From Streptomyces sp. DvalAA-43 (lineage in GTDB: Bacteria; Actinomycetota; Actinomycetes; Streptomycetales; Streptomycetaceae), in NCBI RefSeq assembly GCF_900091725.1, contig NZ_FMBW01000087.1, positions 248,001 through 312,000 of the forward strand: a DNA stretch of 64,000 nt, given 5' to 3'. Positions 54,765 through 63,405 of this stretch are shown piece by piece (the stretch's first letter is position 1; each line of letters opens with the position of its first letter). A program made the position numbers and the translations under genes. The notes under the pieces were generated by a model that did no database searches, was not told where the DNA came from, and saw only the letters and a program-made list of their open reading frames with translations.

Positions 54765-56189
54765 ATGGACGAGTCACAGACCGGTGCACAGGCCCCAGCG
54801 GCCGCCCCGGAGTTCCGCGTCGAGCACGATTCGATGGGCGAGGTGAGGGTGCCCGCGGATGCCAAGTGGCGGGCCCAGACACAGCGGGCGGTGGAGAACT
54901 TCCCGGTCTCCGGCCAGCGCCTGGAGCGGTCCCACATCGAGGCGCTGGCCCGGATCAAGGCCGCCGCCGCCAAGGTGAACGCCGAGCTGGAGGTACTGGA
55001 TCCGGGCATCGCCGCGGCCATCCAGGAGGCCGCCGCCGAGGTCGCCGAGGGGCGCTGGGACGCGCACTTCCCGGTCGACGTCTTCCAGACCGGCTCGGGC
55101 ACCTCTTCGAACATGAACACCAATGAGGTGCTGGCCACGCTGGCCACCGAGCGCCTGGGCCGCGAGGTCCACCCCAACGACCACGTCAACGCCTCGCAGT
55201 CGTCCAACGACGTCTTCCCGTCCTCCATCCACATCGCCGCGACGGCCGCCGTCACCGGCGACCTGATCCCGGCACTGGACCATCTCGCGGCCGCCCTGGA
55301 GCGCAAGGCCGCCGCGTTCGCGACGGTCGTGAAGTCGGGGCGTACGCATCTGATGGACGCCACGCCCGTCACCCTCGGCCAGGAGTTCGGCGGCTACGCG
55401 GCACAGATCCGGTACGGCGTCGAGCGGCTGCGCGCCTCCCTCCCCCGCCTCGCCGAACTGCCCCTGGGCGGCACGGCCGTCGGCACCGGCATCAACACAC
55501 CGCCCGGCTTCTCCGCCGCCGTCATCGCCGAGGTCGCCCGCACCACCGGGCTGCCGCTGACGGAGGCCCGGGACCACTTCGAGGCACAGGGCGCGCGGGA
55601 CGGGCTCGTGGAGACCTCGGGCCAGCTCCGCACCATCGCCGTCTCGCTCACCAAGATCTCCAACGATCTGCGCTGGATGGCGTCCGGGCCGCGCACCGGA
55701 CTGGCCGAGATCAGCCTCCCCGACCTCCAGCCGGGCTCCTCGATCATGCCGGGGAAGGTGAACCCGGTCGTCCCCGAGGCCGTCCTGATGGTCGCCGCCC
55801 AGGTGACGGGGAACGACGCCACGGTCGCCACGGCGGGGGCGGCGGGCAACTTCGAGCTGAACGTGATGCTCCCGGTCATCGCGAAGAACCTGCTGGAGTC
55901 GGTCCGGCTGCTGGCCAACGTCTCCCGGCTGCTCGCGGACCGCACCGTCGACGGGATCACGGCGAACGTGGAACGCGCCAGGGAGTACGCCGAGTCCTCG
56001 CCGTCCGTGGTCACCCCGCTGAACAAGTACATCGGCTACGAGGAGGCCGCGAAGGTCGCCAAGAGGTCCCTCGCGGAACGCCGGACCATTCGCGAAGTGG
56101 TGCTGGAATCGGGATACGTCGAGCGCGGCGACCTCACCGTGGAACAGCTCGACGAGGCTCTGGACGTGCTGCGCATGACCCGTCCGTGA
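54765..56189 (+). CDS. fumC: Class II fumarate hydratase (FumC)
   Basis: This 474-residue member of the aspartase/fumarase superfamily catalyses fumarate to malate, oxygen-stable. The C1 region is QTGSGTSSNMNTNEVLA, the C2 region is SGRTHLMDATPVTLGQEFGGY (contains the catalytic His-type site), and the signature loop GSSIMPGKVNP lies near residues 322-332. It has a 25-residue N-terminal extension before VEHDSMGEVRVPADAKW. The ATG at 54765 is preceded by AGGAGG. It is encoded 6 kb from a class I fumarase. The DUF402 gene follows at 45 bp in the same direction. Confidence 0.97.
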   Translation: MDESQTGAQAPAAAPEFRVEHDSMGEVRVPADAKWRAQTQRAVENFPVSGQRLERSHIEALARIKAAAAKVNAELEVLDPGIAAAIQEAAAEVAEGRWDAHFPVDVFQTGSGTSSNMNTNEVLATLATERLGREVHPNDHVNASQSSNDVFPSSIHIAATAAVTGDLIPALDHLAAALERKAAAFATVVKSGRTHLMDATPVTLGQEFGGYAAQIRYGVERLRASLPRLAELPLGGTAVGTGINTPPGFSAAVIAEVARTTGLPLTEARDHFEAQGARDGLVETSGQLRTIAVSLTKISNDLRWMASGPRTGLAEISLPDLQPGSSIMPGKVNPVVPEAVLMVAAQVTGNDATVATAGAAGNFELNVMLPVIAKNLLESVRLLANVSRLLADRTVDGITANVERAREYAESSPSVVTPLNKYIGYEEAAKVAKRSLAERRTIREVVLESGYVERGDLTVEQLDEALDVLRMTRP

Positions 56190-56234
56190 CCTGCGCCGCA
56201 GCCCCGGATCCCCCGATCCCTCTAAGATCCGTCC

Positions 56235-56933
56235 ATGGCAGGTACCGGAGACATCGAGCACTGGGCGCCGGGTGATCAGATCCTGTGGCGCTACCGCCGC
56301 AACGGAGCGCCGGGCGGGTCCGGGGCGCCGGGGCGCGTCGCGGACCCGTTCCACATCTGTCGCCCCGTCACCGTCGCCCAGGACACCGACGAACTGCTCG
56401 CGGTGTGGGTGGCGCCCGGCACCGAGTGTGTGAAGCCGGTGCTGGCGGACGGCAGGGACGTGCACGCCGAGCCGCTCGCCACCCGCTACACCGCCCCGCG
56501 CGCCACCGCCCGCTCCCTCTGGCTGGGAAACGGTGTGCTGAAGCTCGCCCGGCCCGGTGAGCCGTGGTCGGTCTGGCTGTTCTGGGAGCCGGGCTGGCGG
56601 TTCCGCAACTGGTACGTGAATCTGGAGGAACCACACACCCGCTGGCAGGGCGGCGTCGACTCCGAGGATCACTTTCTCGACATCTCCGTCCACCCCGACC
56701 GCAGCTGGGCCTGGCACGACGAGGACGAGTTCGCCATGGCGCAGCGGGCCGGCCTGATGGCCCCGGAGACCGCCCGGAAAGTACGGGAGGCGGGCCACGC
56801 GGCCGTCGAACTGATCCAGGGCTGGGGTGCCCCGTTCCGGGACGACTGGGAGAACTGGCGGCCCGATCCACAATGGCGAGTTCCCGCGCTTCCGGATGAC
56901 TGGGACCGCACCCCCTCGCGTATGGCGTCGTGA
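56235..56933 (+). CDS. DUF402-domain protein
   Basis: The 232-residue protein has a DUF402 core (about 120-200): WYVNLEEPHTRWQGG, VDSEDHFLDISVHPD, WAWHDEDEFAMA. These acidic motifs are the metal-binding pattern of nucleoside-di/triphosphate phosphatase-like members (Ntdp family). A conserved Lys/Arg/Tyr-rich N-terminal half precedes it. Function is probably phosphohydrolase of a nucleotide. It is positioned 45 bp after fumC as in other streptomycetes. ATG 56235 lies close to TCTAAGATCC, with a weak ribosome site. Confidence 0.88.
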   Translation: MAGTGDIEHWAPGDQILWRYRRNGAPGGSGAPGRVADPFHICRPVTVAQDTDELLAVWVAPGTECVKPVLADGRDVHAEPLATRYTAPRATARSLWLGNGVLKLARPGEPWSVWLFWEPGWRFRNWYVNLEEPHTRWQGGVDSEDHFLDISVHPDRSWAWHDEDEFAMAQRAGLMAPETARKVREAGHAAVELIQGWGAPFRDDWENWRPDPQWRVPALPDDWDRTPSRMAS

Positions 56934-57305
56934 GACCCTTGATGGACCTCTGGGGGACAAACGTAGGATCGTCCTCCGGAGTTGCCGCACCGCTCCAACC
57001 GGAAGGCGCGGCACCGGACCTGACCACAAGTCACCGCACGAGCACCACGCACTGAATGAGCTGTATGAGCCACATCAGTCGTAAGAATCGTATGAACCAC
57101 TTCGAGGGGGTGGAGACGTGCTCGCTGTTGCCCGCCCCGTCGCCGGAAACGTTGTCACCGGCCCACCCCGCGAGCATCCGGTTTCAGCCCCTCGTTCCGG
57201 GGCATCCGATGACAGCCGTTGTTATCGCCGCTCCTGCCGGGGCACAGTAACGCCCCAACAGGTGATCGCCTCATACAACCGGCCCGGACGGACGGAACCC
57301 CACGC
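56934..57305. other. Intergenic region upstream of the second SpoIIE phosphatase gene
   Basis: This 372-bp gap contains a promoter-like AT-richer segment around 57060-57110 and the possible small frame listed separately at 57118-57309. No hairpin terminator was recognised after the DUF402 gene. Confidence 0.4.
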
Positions 57306-57309
57306 GTGA
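57118..57309 (+). CDS. Possible small upstream frame coupled to the SpoIIE phosphatase
   Basis: This 63-codon frame runs from GTG 57118 (MLAVARPVAGNVVTG) to a TGA at 57307-57309, whose stop overlaps the phosphatase start GTG 57306 by 4 bases (GTGA). GAGGGGGTGGAG precedes the GTG. The product has no recognisable domain. Translational coupling would make it a leader peptide. It may be spurious. Confidence 0.3.
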   Translation: MLAVARPVAGNVVTGPPREHPVSAPRSGASDDSRCYRRSCRGTVTPQQVIASYNRPGRTEPHA

Positions 57310-59228
57310 CGGAGCATCCCACCTCCCACGAAGGCCGGCAGCCTCTCGCCGCCCGGTCGCAGGAACGCACCCGGCCGCGGCAGCAGGACGCCGCGTCGGC
57401 CGCTTCGCCTGCCACCGCCGCGATCCCCAACCCGGCCGCGGCGCCGGGACCGGGAACCGGCCCCGCGGCGAGCACCGGCCCCGCAGGACTCGACCCGCTG
57501 GCCGCGGCCCGTCGCGAGGGCGACCGGCTGCGCTTCGTCGGGGCCGCCACCCGGCGGATCGCCCGCGGCATAGACCTGGACGAGATCGTGCTGGGTCTGT
57601 GCCGGGCCAGTGTGCCGACGTTCTCCGACGCCATACTGGTCTACCTCCGCGACCCGCTCCCGGTCGGCGACGAGCGGCCGGTCTCGCCCTTCGTGCTGCG
57701 GCTGCGCCGGTCCGACCGGCTGCGGCTGAGCGAGGAGGAGACCGAGAGCGCGCCGGAGACCGAGCGCCTGCGGCTGCCCGCCATCGATCCGCACGGCGAT
57801 CTGACGCCCGCGGCCGAGCTGTGCGAGGTCCGTTCCGGCGGCGCGCTGGCCGAGGTGCTGCGCGGGGTGCGGCCGGTCTTCGGCGACTCCGCGGCGGCCC
57901 GCGCCGCGCTGCCCGAGCTGCTCGGCACCGGCCGGACCGTGCCCACCGGACACCGCGCGATCCTCGCCCCGCTGCGCGGACGGCGACGGGTGATCGGCGC
58001 CGCCGTCTTCCTGCGCGGCACGGAACGGCCGCCCTTCGAGGCCAACGACCTGCTGGTCGCGGCCCAGCTGGCGACGCACACCGCACTCGGCATCGACAAG
58101 GCCGTGCTGTACGGGCGCGAGGCGTACATCGCCGACGAGTTGCAACGCACCATGCTGCCGGACTCGCTGCCCCAGCCGACCGGTGTCCGGCTCGCCTCCC
58201 GCTATCTGCCGGCCGCCGAGACCGCCCGGGTCGGCGGCGACTGGTACGACGCGATCCCGCTGCCCGGGAGCCGGGTCGCCCTGGTCGTGGGCGACGTCAT
58301 GGGCAACTCCATGACCTCCGCGGCGATCATGGGCCAGCTGCGCACCACCGCGCAGACCCTCGCCGGGCTCGACCTGCCGCCGCAGGAGGTGCTGCACCAC
58401 CTCGACGAGCAGGCGCAGCGCCTCGGCAGCGACCGCATGGCGACCTGCCTGTACGCGGTGTACGACCCGGTCGCGCACCGGATCACCATCGCCAACGCCG
58501 GGCATCCGCCGCCCGTCCTGCTCCATCTGGGCGGCCGTGCGGAGGTGCTGCGGGTGCCGGCGGGCGCCCCGATCGGGGTCGGCGGGGTGGACTTCGAGGC
58601 CGTCGAGCTGGACGCGCCCGCGGGTGCCACGCTGCTGCTCTACACCGACGGCCTGGTGGAGTCCCGGCTCCGGGACGTCTGGACCGGCATCGAGCAGCTG
58701 CGCGAACGGCTCGCCGCCACCGCCCGGCTGACCGGCCCGGACCACTCGCCGCCGCTGGAGGCGCTCTGCGACGACGTCCTGGACATGCTCGGTCCGGGTG
58801 ACCGGGACGACGACATCGCGCTGCTCGCCGCCCGCTTCGACGGGATCGCGCCGAGCGATGTCGCGTACTGGCACCTCGAACCCGAGGAGACCGCTCCGGG
58901 CCGGGCCCGTCGGCTGGCCCGCCGCGCGCTGAGCCGCTGGGGTCTCGACGACCTCTCCGACTCGGTGGAGCTGCTGGTCAGCGAGGTGGTGACCAATGCG
59001 GTGCGTTACGCGGAGCGACCGGTGACGCTGCGGCTGCTGCGCACCGACATCCTGCGCTGCGAGGTCGGCGACGACTCCCCGCAGCTGCCCCGGCAGCGCC
59101 GGGCGCGTGACATGGACGAGGGCGGCCGCGGCCTGTTCCTGGTGAACCGGCTGGCCAGGCGGTGGGGGGCTACGCGCCTCTCGACCGGCAAGGTGGTCTG
59201 GTTCGAGATGCCGCCCCGGGGCCAGTAG
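57306..59228 (+). CDS. GAF-SpoIIE (PP2C) phosphatase with C-terminal HATPase domain
   Basis: The 640-residue protein has about 65 disordered residues, a divergent sensory/GAF region (about 70-265, with GHRAILAPLRGRRRVIGAAVFL and AQLATHTALGIDKAVLYG), and a SpoIIE phosphatase (about 275-510: VGGDWYDAIPLPG, VVGDVMGNSMTSAAIMGQLRT, LYTDGLVESRL, RDDDIALLAARF). An RsbW-like ATP-binding domain follows (LLVSEVVTNAVRYAERP, DEGGRGLFLVNRLARRWG). It is a second, shorter relative of the phosphatase at 12.5-15.1 kb, lacking the PAS domains. It presumably acts on STAS-domain anti-anti-sigma factors. The start is GTG 57306. Confidence 0.93.
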   Translation: MTEHPTSHEGRQPLAARSQERTRPRQQDAASAASPATAAIPNPAAAPGPGTGPAASTGPAGLDPLAAARREGDRLRFVGAATRRIARGIDLDEIVLGLCRASVPTFSDAILVYLRDPLPVGDERPVSPFVLRLRRSDRLRLSEEETESAPETERLRLPAIDPHGDLTPAAELCEVRSGGALAEVLRGVRPVFGDSAAARAALPELLGTGRTVPTGHRAILAPLRGRRRVIGAAVFLRGTERPPFEANDLLVAAQLATHTALGIDKAVLYGREAYIADELQRTMLPDSLPQPTGVRLASRYLPAAETARVGGDWYDAIPLPGSRVALVVGDVMGNSMTSAAIMGQLRTTAQTLAGLDLPPQEVLHHLDEQAQRLGSDRMATCLYAVYDPVAHRITIANAGHPPPVLLHLGGRAEVLRVPAGAPIGVGGVDFEAVELDAPAGATLLLYTDGLVESRLRDVWTGIEQLRERLAATARLTGPDHSPPLEALCDDVLDMLGPGDRDDDIALLAARFDGIAPSDVAYWHLEPEETAPGRARRLARRALSRWGLDDLSDSVELLVSEVVTNAVRYAERPVTLRLLRTDILRCEVGDDSPQLPRQRRARDMDEGGRGLFLVNRLARRWGATRLSTGKVVWFEMPPRGQ

Positions 59229-59385
59229 AGGGACGGGCGGAAACCGGGCGGAAGGGTCCGGAACGGACGCGGGGCAGAACCCTGTACGCAGGGTAGCGAA
59301 ATGTTGCCGACCTCCTGTCGGCGGGTTTGACTTCAGTCGTGAACGAGACGACCTGACCGAAACCCCCACCGACGGGAGGACGCTC

Positions 59386-60855
59386 GTGTCCGAGGAATCA
59401 AAGACCAGGAACACCCCCTACACCACGAACAACGCCGGAATCCCGGTGGAGAGCGACGAACACTCGCTCACTGTCGGAGCCGACGGACCGATCCTGCTCC
59501 AGGACCACTACCTCATCGAGAAGATGGCCCAGTTCAACCGTGAACGGGTCCCCGAGCGAGTGGTCCACGCCAAGGGCTCCGGCGCGTACGGCACCTTCAA
59601 GGTGACCAATGACGTCAGTCAGTTCACCAAGGCCGACCTGTTCCAGCCGGGCAAGCAGACCGCCATGCTCGCCCGCTTCTCCACGGTCGCCGGCGAGCAG
59701 GGCTCCCCGGACACCTGGCGGGACCCGCGCGGATTCGCCCTGAAGTTCTACACCGAGCACGGCAACTACGACATGGTCGGCAACAACACGCCGGTCTTCT
59801 TCGTACGCGACCCGATGAAGTTCCAGGACTTCATCCGCTCGCAGAAGCGCCGCCCGGACAACGCGGTCCGCGACCACGACATGCAGTGGGACTTCTGGAC
59901 CCTGTCCCCCGAGTCCGCGCACATGGTGACGTGGCTGATGGGCGACCGGGGTATCCCGAGGACGTACCGCCACATGAACGGCTACAGCTCGCACACCTAT
60001 ATGTGGGTGAACGCGGGCGGCGAGCGGTTCTGGGTGAAGTACCGCTTCAAGACCGACCAGGGCATCGACTTCTACCCGCAGGACGAGGCCGACCGGATGG
60101 CCGGTATCGACGGTGACGTCCACCGCCGCGACCTGTACGAGGCGATCGAGCGCGGCGACCACCCGAGCTGGACGCTGTACATCCAGGTGATGCCGTTCGA
60201 CGACGCGCCGGACTACCGGTTCAACCCGTTCGACCTCACGAAGGTGTGGCCGCACGCCGACTACCCGGAGATCGAAGTCGGCCGGATGACGCTGAACGAG
60301 AACCCGGAGGACTTCTTCGTCCACATCGAGCAGGCGTCCTTCGAGCCGTCGAACCTGGTCCCCGGCATCGGTCCGTCGCCGGACAAGATGCTGCTCGGCC
60401 GGCTCTTCTCGTACCCGGACACCCACCGGTACCGGATCGGCCCGAACTACGCGCAGCTGCCCCCGAACCGTCCGCGGTTCGGCCGCAACTCGTACGCGAA
60501 GGACGGCCCGATGCGCTACGAGCCGAGCCGTACGGGAGCGGTCTACGCCCCGAACTCCTACGGGGGTCCGGCCGCGGACACCACGCGCTACGGCGACCCC
60601 GCGGGCTGGGCGACGGCGGGCGAGATGGTCCACGAGGCGTACAAGCTGCACCGCGAGGACGACGACTGGGGCCAGGCGGGCACGATGGTGCGCAAGGTCC
60701 TGGACGACGCGGCCCGCGAGCGGCTGGTGGGGAACATTTCCGGCCATCTGCTGGACGGTGTGAGCGCCCCGGTCCTGGAGCGGGCGCTCCAGTACTGGCG
60801 CAATGTGGACAAGGACCTCGGCGACCGGGTCGCCAAAAAGGTCAACGGCGGCTGA
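59386..60855 (+). CDS. katA: Monofunctional heme catalase (clade 3)
   Basis: This 489-residue catalase disproportionates hydrogen peroxide. The distal His61 is in RVVHAKGSGAYG, Asn134 in VGNNTPVFFVRD and the proximal heme ligand Tyr343 in RLFSYPDTHRYRIG, with the small-subunit length of clade 3. The N-terminus begins MSEESKTRNTPYTTNNAGIPV at GTG 59386, with GGGAGGACG before it. The promoter region 59300-59345 contains TTGACT. No fur/catR gene is adjacent. A strong palindromic terminator follows the stop. Confidence 0.96.
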   Translation: MSEESKTRNTPYTTNNAGIPVESDEHSLTVGADGPILLQDHYLIEKMAQFNRERVPERVVHAKGSGAYGTFKVTNDVSQFTKADLFQPGKQTAMLARFSTVAGEQGSPDTWRDPRGFALKFYTEHGNYDMVGNNTPVFFVRDPMKFQDFIRSQKRRPDNAVRDHDMQWDFWTLSPESAHMVTWLMGDRGIPRTYRHMNGYSSHTYMWVNAGGERFWVKYRFKTDQGIDFYPQDEADRMAGIDGDVHRRDLYEAIERGDHPSWTLYIQVMPFDDAPDYRFNPFDLTKVWPHADYPEIEVGRMTLNENPEDFFVHIEQASFEPSNLVPGIGPSPDKMLLGRLFSYPDTHRYRIGPNYAQLPPNRPRFGRNSYAKDGPMRYEPSRTGAVYAPNSYGGPAADTTRYGDPAGWATAGEMVHEAYKLHREDDDWGQAGTMVRKVLDDAARERLVGNISGHLLDGVSAPVLERALQYWRNVDKDLGDRVAKKVNGG

Positions 60856-60877
60856 CACCGCCGTACGCGGGAGACAT

Positions 60878-60915
60878 GATTCAGGGGCGGTGCCGGCCGG
60901 CACCGCCCCTGAATC
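60878..60915. terminator. Perfect 38-bp palindrome, terminator between catalase and PBP genes
   Basis: Arms 60878-60896 and 60897-60915 are exact reverse complements, forming a 17-bp stem with a 4-base loop. It lies between the convergent catalase and PBP genes and can serve both. Confidence 0.9.
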
Positions 60916-60940
60916 GTGCGCTCAGCGCCCGGTCATCCGC

Positions 60941-63184
60941 TCACTGGCCGGGCGGGTTCCGGTCGGCGCTGTTCTGGCCGGGGCGCCCGGAGTCCGGTCC
61001 GGTGCCCGGCGGGTCCGGGGACTGGCTCGGCGGCGGCACGTCGGGCGACTGGCTCGGCGGCGGCACGTCCGGGGACTGGCTCGGCGGCGGCACGTCCGGG
61101 GACTGGCTCGCGCTCTTCGAGGGCGCGTCCGGCGACTTCGACGGCGTCGTGTCGGTGCTCGCCGACTGCGAGGGGGTCGTCGACGGCGAGGACGGGACGG
61201 TGGACTGTCCTCGCTCGACGTCCTCCAGGTCGAACTGTGCGCCGGAGCCGCCGTTCAGGGCGCCGAGGGTGTAGTCCGCCCAGATCTGCGCCGGGAAGCC
61301 GCCACCGTTGGCCCGGCCGGAGTTGGCCGTGCCGGTCAGGCTGACCTGGCCACCGCCGTCCTTCGGCGATTCACCGAAGAGCGCGACGACGGTGGTGAGC
61401 TCCGGGGTGTAGGCGGCGAACCAGGCCGACTTGTTGTTCTCCGAGGTACCCGTCTTGCCCGCCGCCTCGTACGCCGAGGTGTTGGCGGCCTTGCCGGAGC
61501 CGCTGTCCACGACGCCCGTCAGGACGGAGGTCACGGTGTCGGCGGACTTGCGGCTGATCACCTGGCTGCCGACACCCTTGGCCGGCTCGACCGTCCGCTC
61601 CCGGTGCTCGGCCGACTTCACGATGAACGGGGTGACCTTCTTGCCGTGGTTGTCGAGCGTGGCGTACGCGCCCGCCATGTCCCAGGTCGACGCGTTCATG
61701 GTGCCGAGCGTGATGGCGGGGCGCTCGGGGAAGTTCTTGTCCGGTACGCCGAGGGCCAGCGCGGTCTTCTTCACCGCGGGCGGGCCGACGTCGACGACCA
61801 TCTGCGCGAAGACCGAGTTGATCGACGCGTTCATCGCCTTCTGCACGGTGACGCTGCCGTAGCTCTGGTTGTCCTCGTTCTCCGGGGCGAACGGGGTGCT
61901 GCTGCCCACGACGGGCCGCTTGCTGGTGCCGTCGTAGCGGGTGTTGACGCCGATCAGGTCGCCGTCCTGGGTCTTCGCCTCGTTCTCCAGCGCGGAGGCG
62001 AGCACCAGCGGCTTGAAGGTGGAGGCGGGCTGGTAGTCCTGGCGGGTGGCGTTGGAGATGTAGTGCTTGGTGTAGTCCACCCCGCCGTACATCGCGACGA
62101 CCGCGCCGGTCTTCGGGTCGACCGAGGTGGCACCGGCCTGGACGGTCGCGTCGACCTTGTTGTCCTTGCGGTCCAGCTTGGACTCCAGCTGGCGGTCGAC
62201 GGACGCCTCCAGCTCCTTCTGCCGCTTCTTGTCGATGTTGAGCCTGATGGTCCAGCCGCCGGCCTGCCGCATCTCCGCGGTGACGCCCTGCTTCTCCAGC
62301 TCCTTGTTGGCCGCCTCGACCAGGTAGCCGGTCTGGCCCTCCATGCCCTTGGCGGGCTTGGGCTTGTGCGGCTTCGGGAAGGTGAGCTTGTCGCGCTCGG
62401 CCTTGTCGAGCCAGTGCATCTCGACCATGTTGTCGAGCGTGTAGCCCCAGCGCTCCTTGACCAGCTTCTTGCCGGTCGGCGTCGCGGACTGCCAGTCGTA
62501 CTGGCTGGGGGCCTGGAGCACGGAGGCCAGATAGGCGCCCTGGGAGACGTTGAGGTCCTTGGCGTCGACCCCGTAGTAGGCCTGTGCGGCGGCCTGGATG
62601 CCGCTCGCGCCCCGCCCGTAGTACGCGGTGTTGATGTACCCGGCCAGGATGTATTCCTTGCTCTTCTTGCTGTCGACCTTGAGCGAGATCACCAGTTCCT
62701 TGAGCTTCCGGCTGATCGTCGGGTCCTGCGTCAGGTAGTAGTTCTTCACGTACTGCTGGGTGATGGTCGAGCCACCCTGCTTGCCCTTGCCGCTGAGGGT
62801 GTTGAGGAGCCCTCGCGCGGTGCCCTTGAGGTCCACGCCCTTGTCGTCGTAGAAGCTCTTGTTCTCGGCGGCGACGAAGGTGTGCTGCACCTTCAGGGGT
62901 ACCTCGGCCAGGTCGACTATCTGGCGGTTGACGCCGTTGCCGGTCCGGGTCAGCAGTGTTCCGTCGCTGTACTGGTAGACGTTGCTCTGCCGCTCGGCCA
63001 GGGCGTTGGCCTTCGGGATGTCCACGTACATGTAGAGCGCGACGAAGGCGCCCATGATCAGCAGGCAGAGCCCGAAGAAGGCGCCCAGCATCTTCTTCCA
63101 GGTGAAGAGTCTGCGTATGCCGCCGCTCTTCGCAGCCCGCCGCGCTCCGCGCCGCTGGGCTCGTCGCGCATCCGCTCGACCCAT
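60941..63184 (-). CDS. Bifunctional class A penicillin-binding protein (transglycosylase/transpeptidase)
   Basis: This 747-residue class A PBP has a basic cytoplasmic head, a membrane helix (about 33-53, LGAFFGLCLLIMGAFVALYMY), and a GT51 glycosyltransferase domain with catalytic Glu107 in VAAENKSFYDD and GGSTITQQYVKN. The transpeptidase domain has Ser388 in STFK, SIN at 454-456 and KTG at 577-579. It polymerises and crosslinks peptidoglycan. The C-terminal tail is Ser/Pro-rich with three and a half SQSPDVPPP repeats, encoded by exact 27-bp DNA repeats at 61014-61110. The start is ATG 63184 (MGRADARRAQRR). It is divergent from the SPFH gene. Confidence 0.95.
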   Translation of the reverse strand: MGRADARRAQRRGARRAAKSGGIRRLFTWKKMLGAFFGLCLLIMGAFVALYMYVDIPKANALAERQSNVYQYSDGTLLTRTGNGVNRQIVDLAEVPLKVQHTFVAAENKSFYDDKGVDLKGTARGLLNTLSGKGKQGGSTITQQYVKNYYLTQDPTISRKLKELVISLKVDSKKSKEYILAGYINTAYYGRGASGIQAAAQAYYGVDAKDLNVSQGAYLASVLQAPSQYDWQSATPTGKKLVKERWGYTLDNMVEMHWLDKAERDKLTFPKPHKPKPAKGMEGQTGYLVEAANKELEKQGVTAEMRQAGGWTIRLNIDKKRQKELEASVDRQLESKLDRKDNKVDATVQAGATSVDPKTGAVVAMYGGVDYTKHYISNATRQDYQPASTFKPLVLASALENEAKTQDGDLIGVNTRYDGTSKRPVVGSSTPFAPENEDNQSYGSVTVQKAMNASINSVFAQMVVDVGPPAVKKTALALGVPDKNFPERPAITLGTMNASTWDMAGAYATLDNHGKKVTPFIVKSAEHRERTVEPAKGVGSQVISRKSADTVTSVLTGVVDSGSGKAANTSAYEAAGKTGTSENNKSAWFAAYTPELTTVVALFGESPKDGGGQVSLTGTANSGRANGGGFPAQIWADYTLGALNGGSGAQFDLEDVERGQSTVPSSPSTTPSQSASTDTTPSKSPDAPSKSASQSPDVPPPSQSPDVPPPSQSPDVPPPSQSPDPPGTGPDSGRPGQNSADRNPPGQ
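61014..61110. repeat. 27-bp tandem repeats within the PBP gene (C-terminal tail)
   Basis: Three nearly exact 27-bp units starting at 61014, 61041 and 61068, plus a partial fourth, encode repeated SQSPDVPPP in the PBP tail. The tail is extracellular, so copy-number changes would alter its length in frame. Confidence 0.9.
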
Positions 63185-63353
63185 CGCTGTGTTGCTCCCG
63201 TTTCTCTGCTCGACCAGATCAGCTAAGCCCAGCCAGCTAACACCGTCGGCGAGGACAAAAAGCAAGCGATGCGGTCTTTTGCGGACGTGACAATCAGCAC
63301 CCGTTCTCAAGGGAACCGACTCACGAGAGGTGCCCAGGGTTGCGAATCCGGGT

Positions 63354-63369
63354 AATGTGTAATCACATT
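63354..63369. promoter_or_regulatory. Short dyad AATGTG-TAAT-CACATT upstream of the SPFH gene
   Basis: A perfect 6-bp inverted repeat with a 4-bp AT-only spacer, 37 bp before the SPFH start. TAATGT could double as a -10-like element. A possible operator or promoter of the divergent PBP/SPFH pair. Confidence 0.35.
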
Positions 63370-63405
63370 GCTAGCAGCCAGTCAGTCTTCGATACGGGGG
63401 ATTCC

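Noticed and set aside
51473..55126. A 1,217-codon open frame on the plus strand
   Set aside because: It runs through the M18 aminopeptidase gene in another frame and antisense to the GDSL gene. Composition is Arg/Gly/Ala-rich with no domain, typical of GC-rich shadow frames.
57222..59414. A 730-codon open frame antisense to the SpoIIE phosphatase
   Set aside because: Low-complexity shadow of a well-supported gene with clear phosphatase motifs on the other strand.
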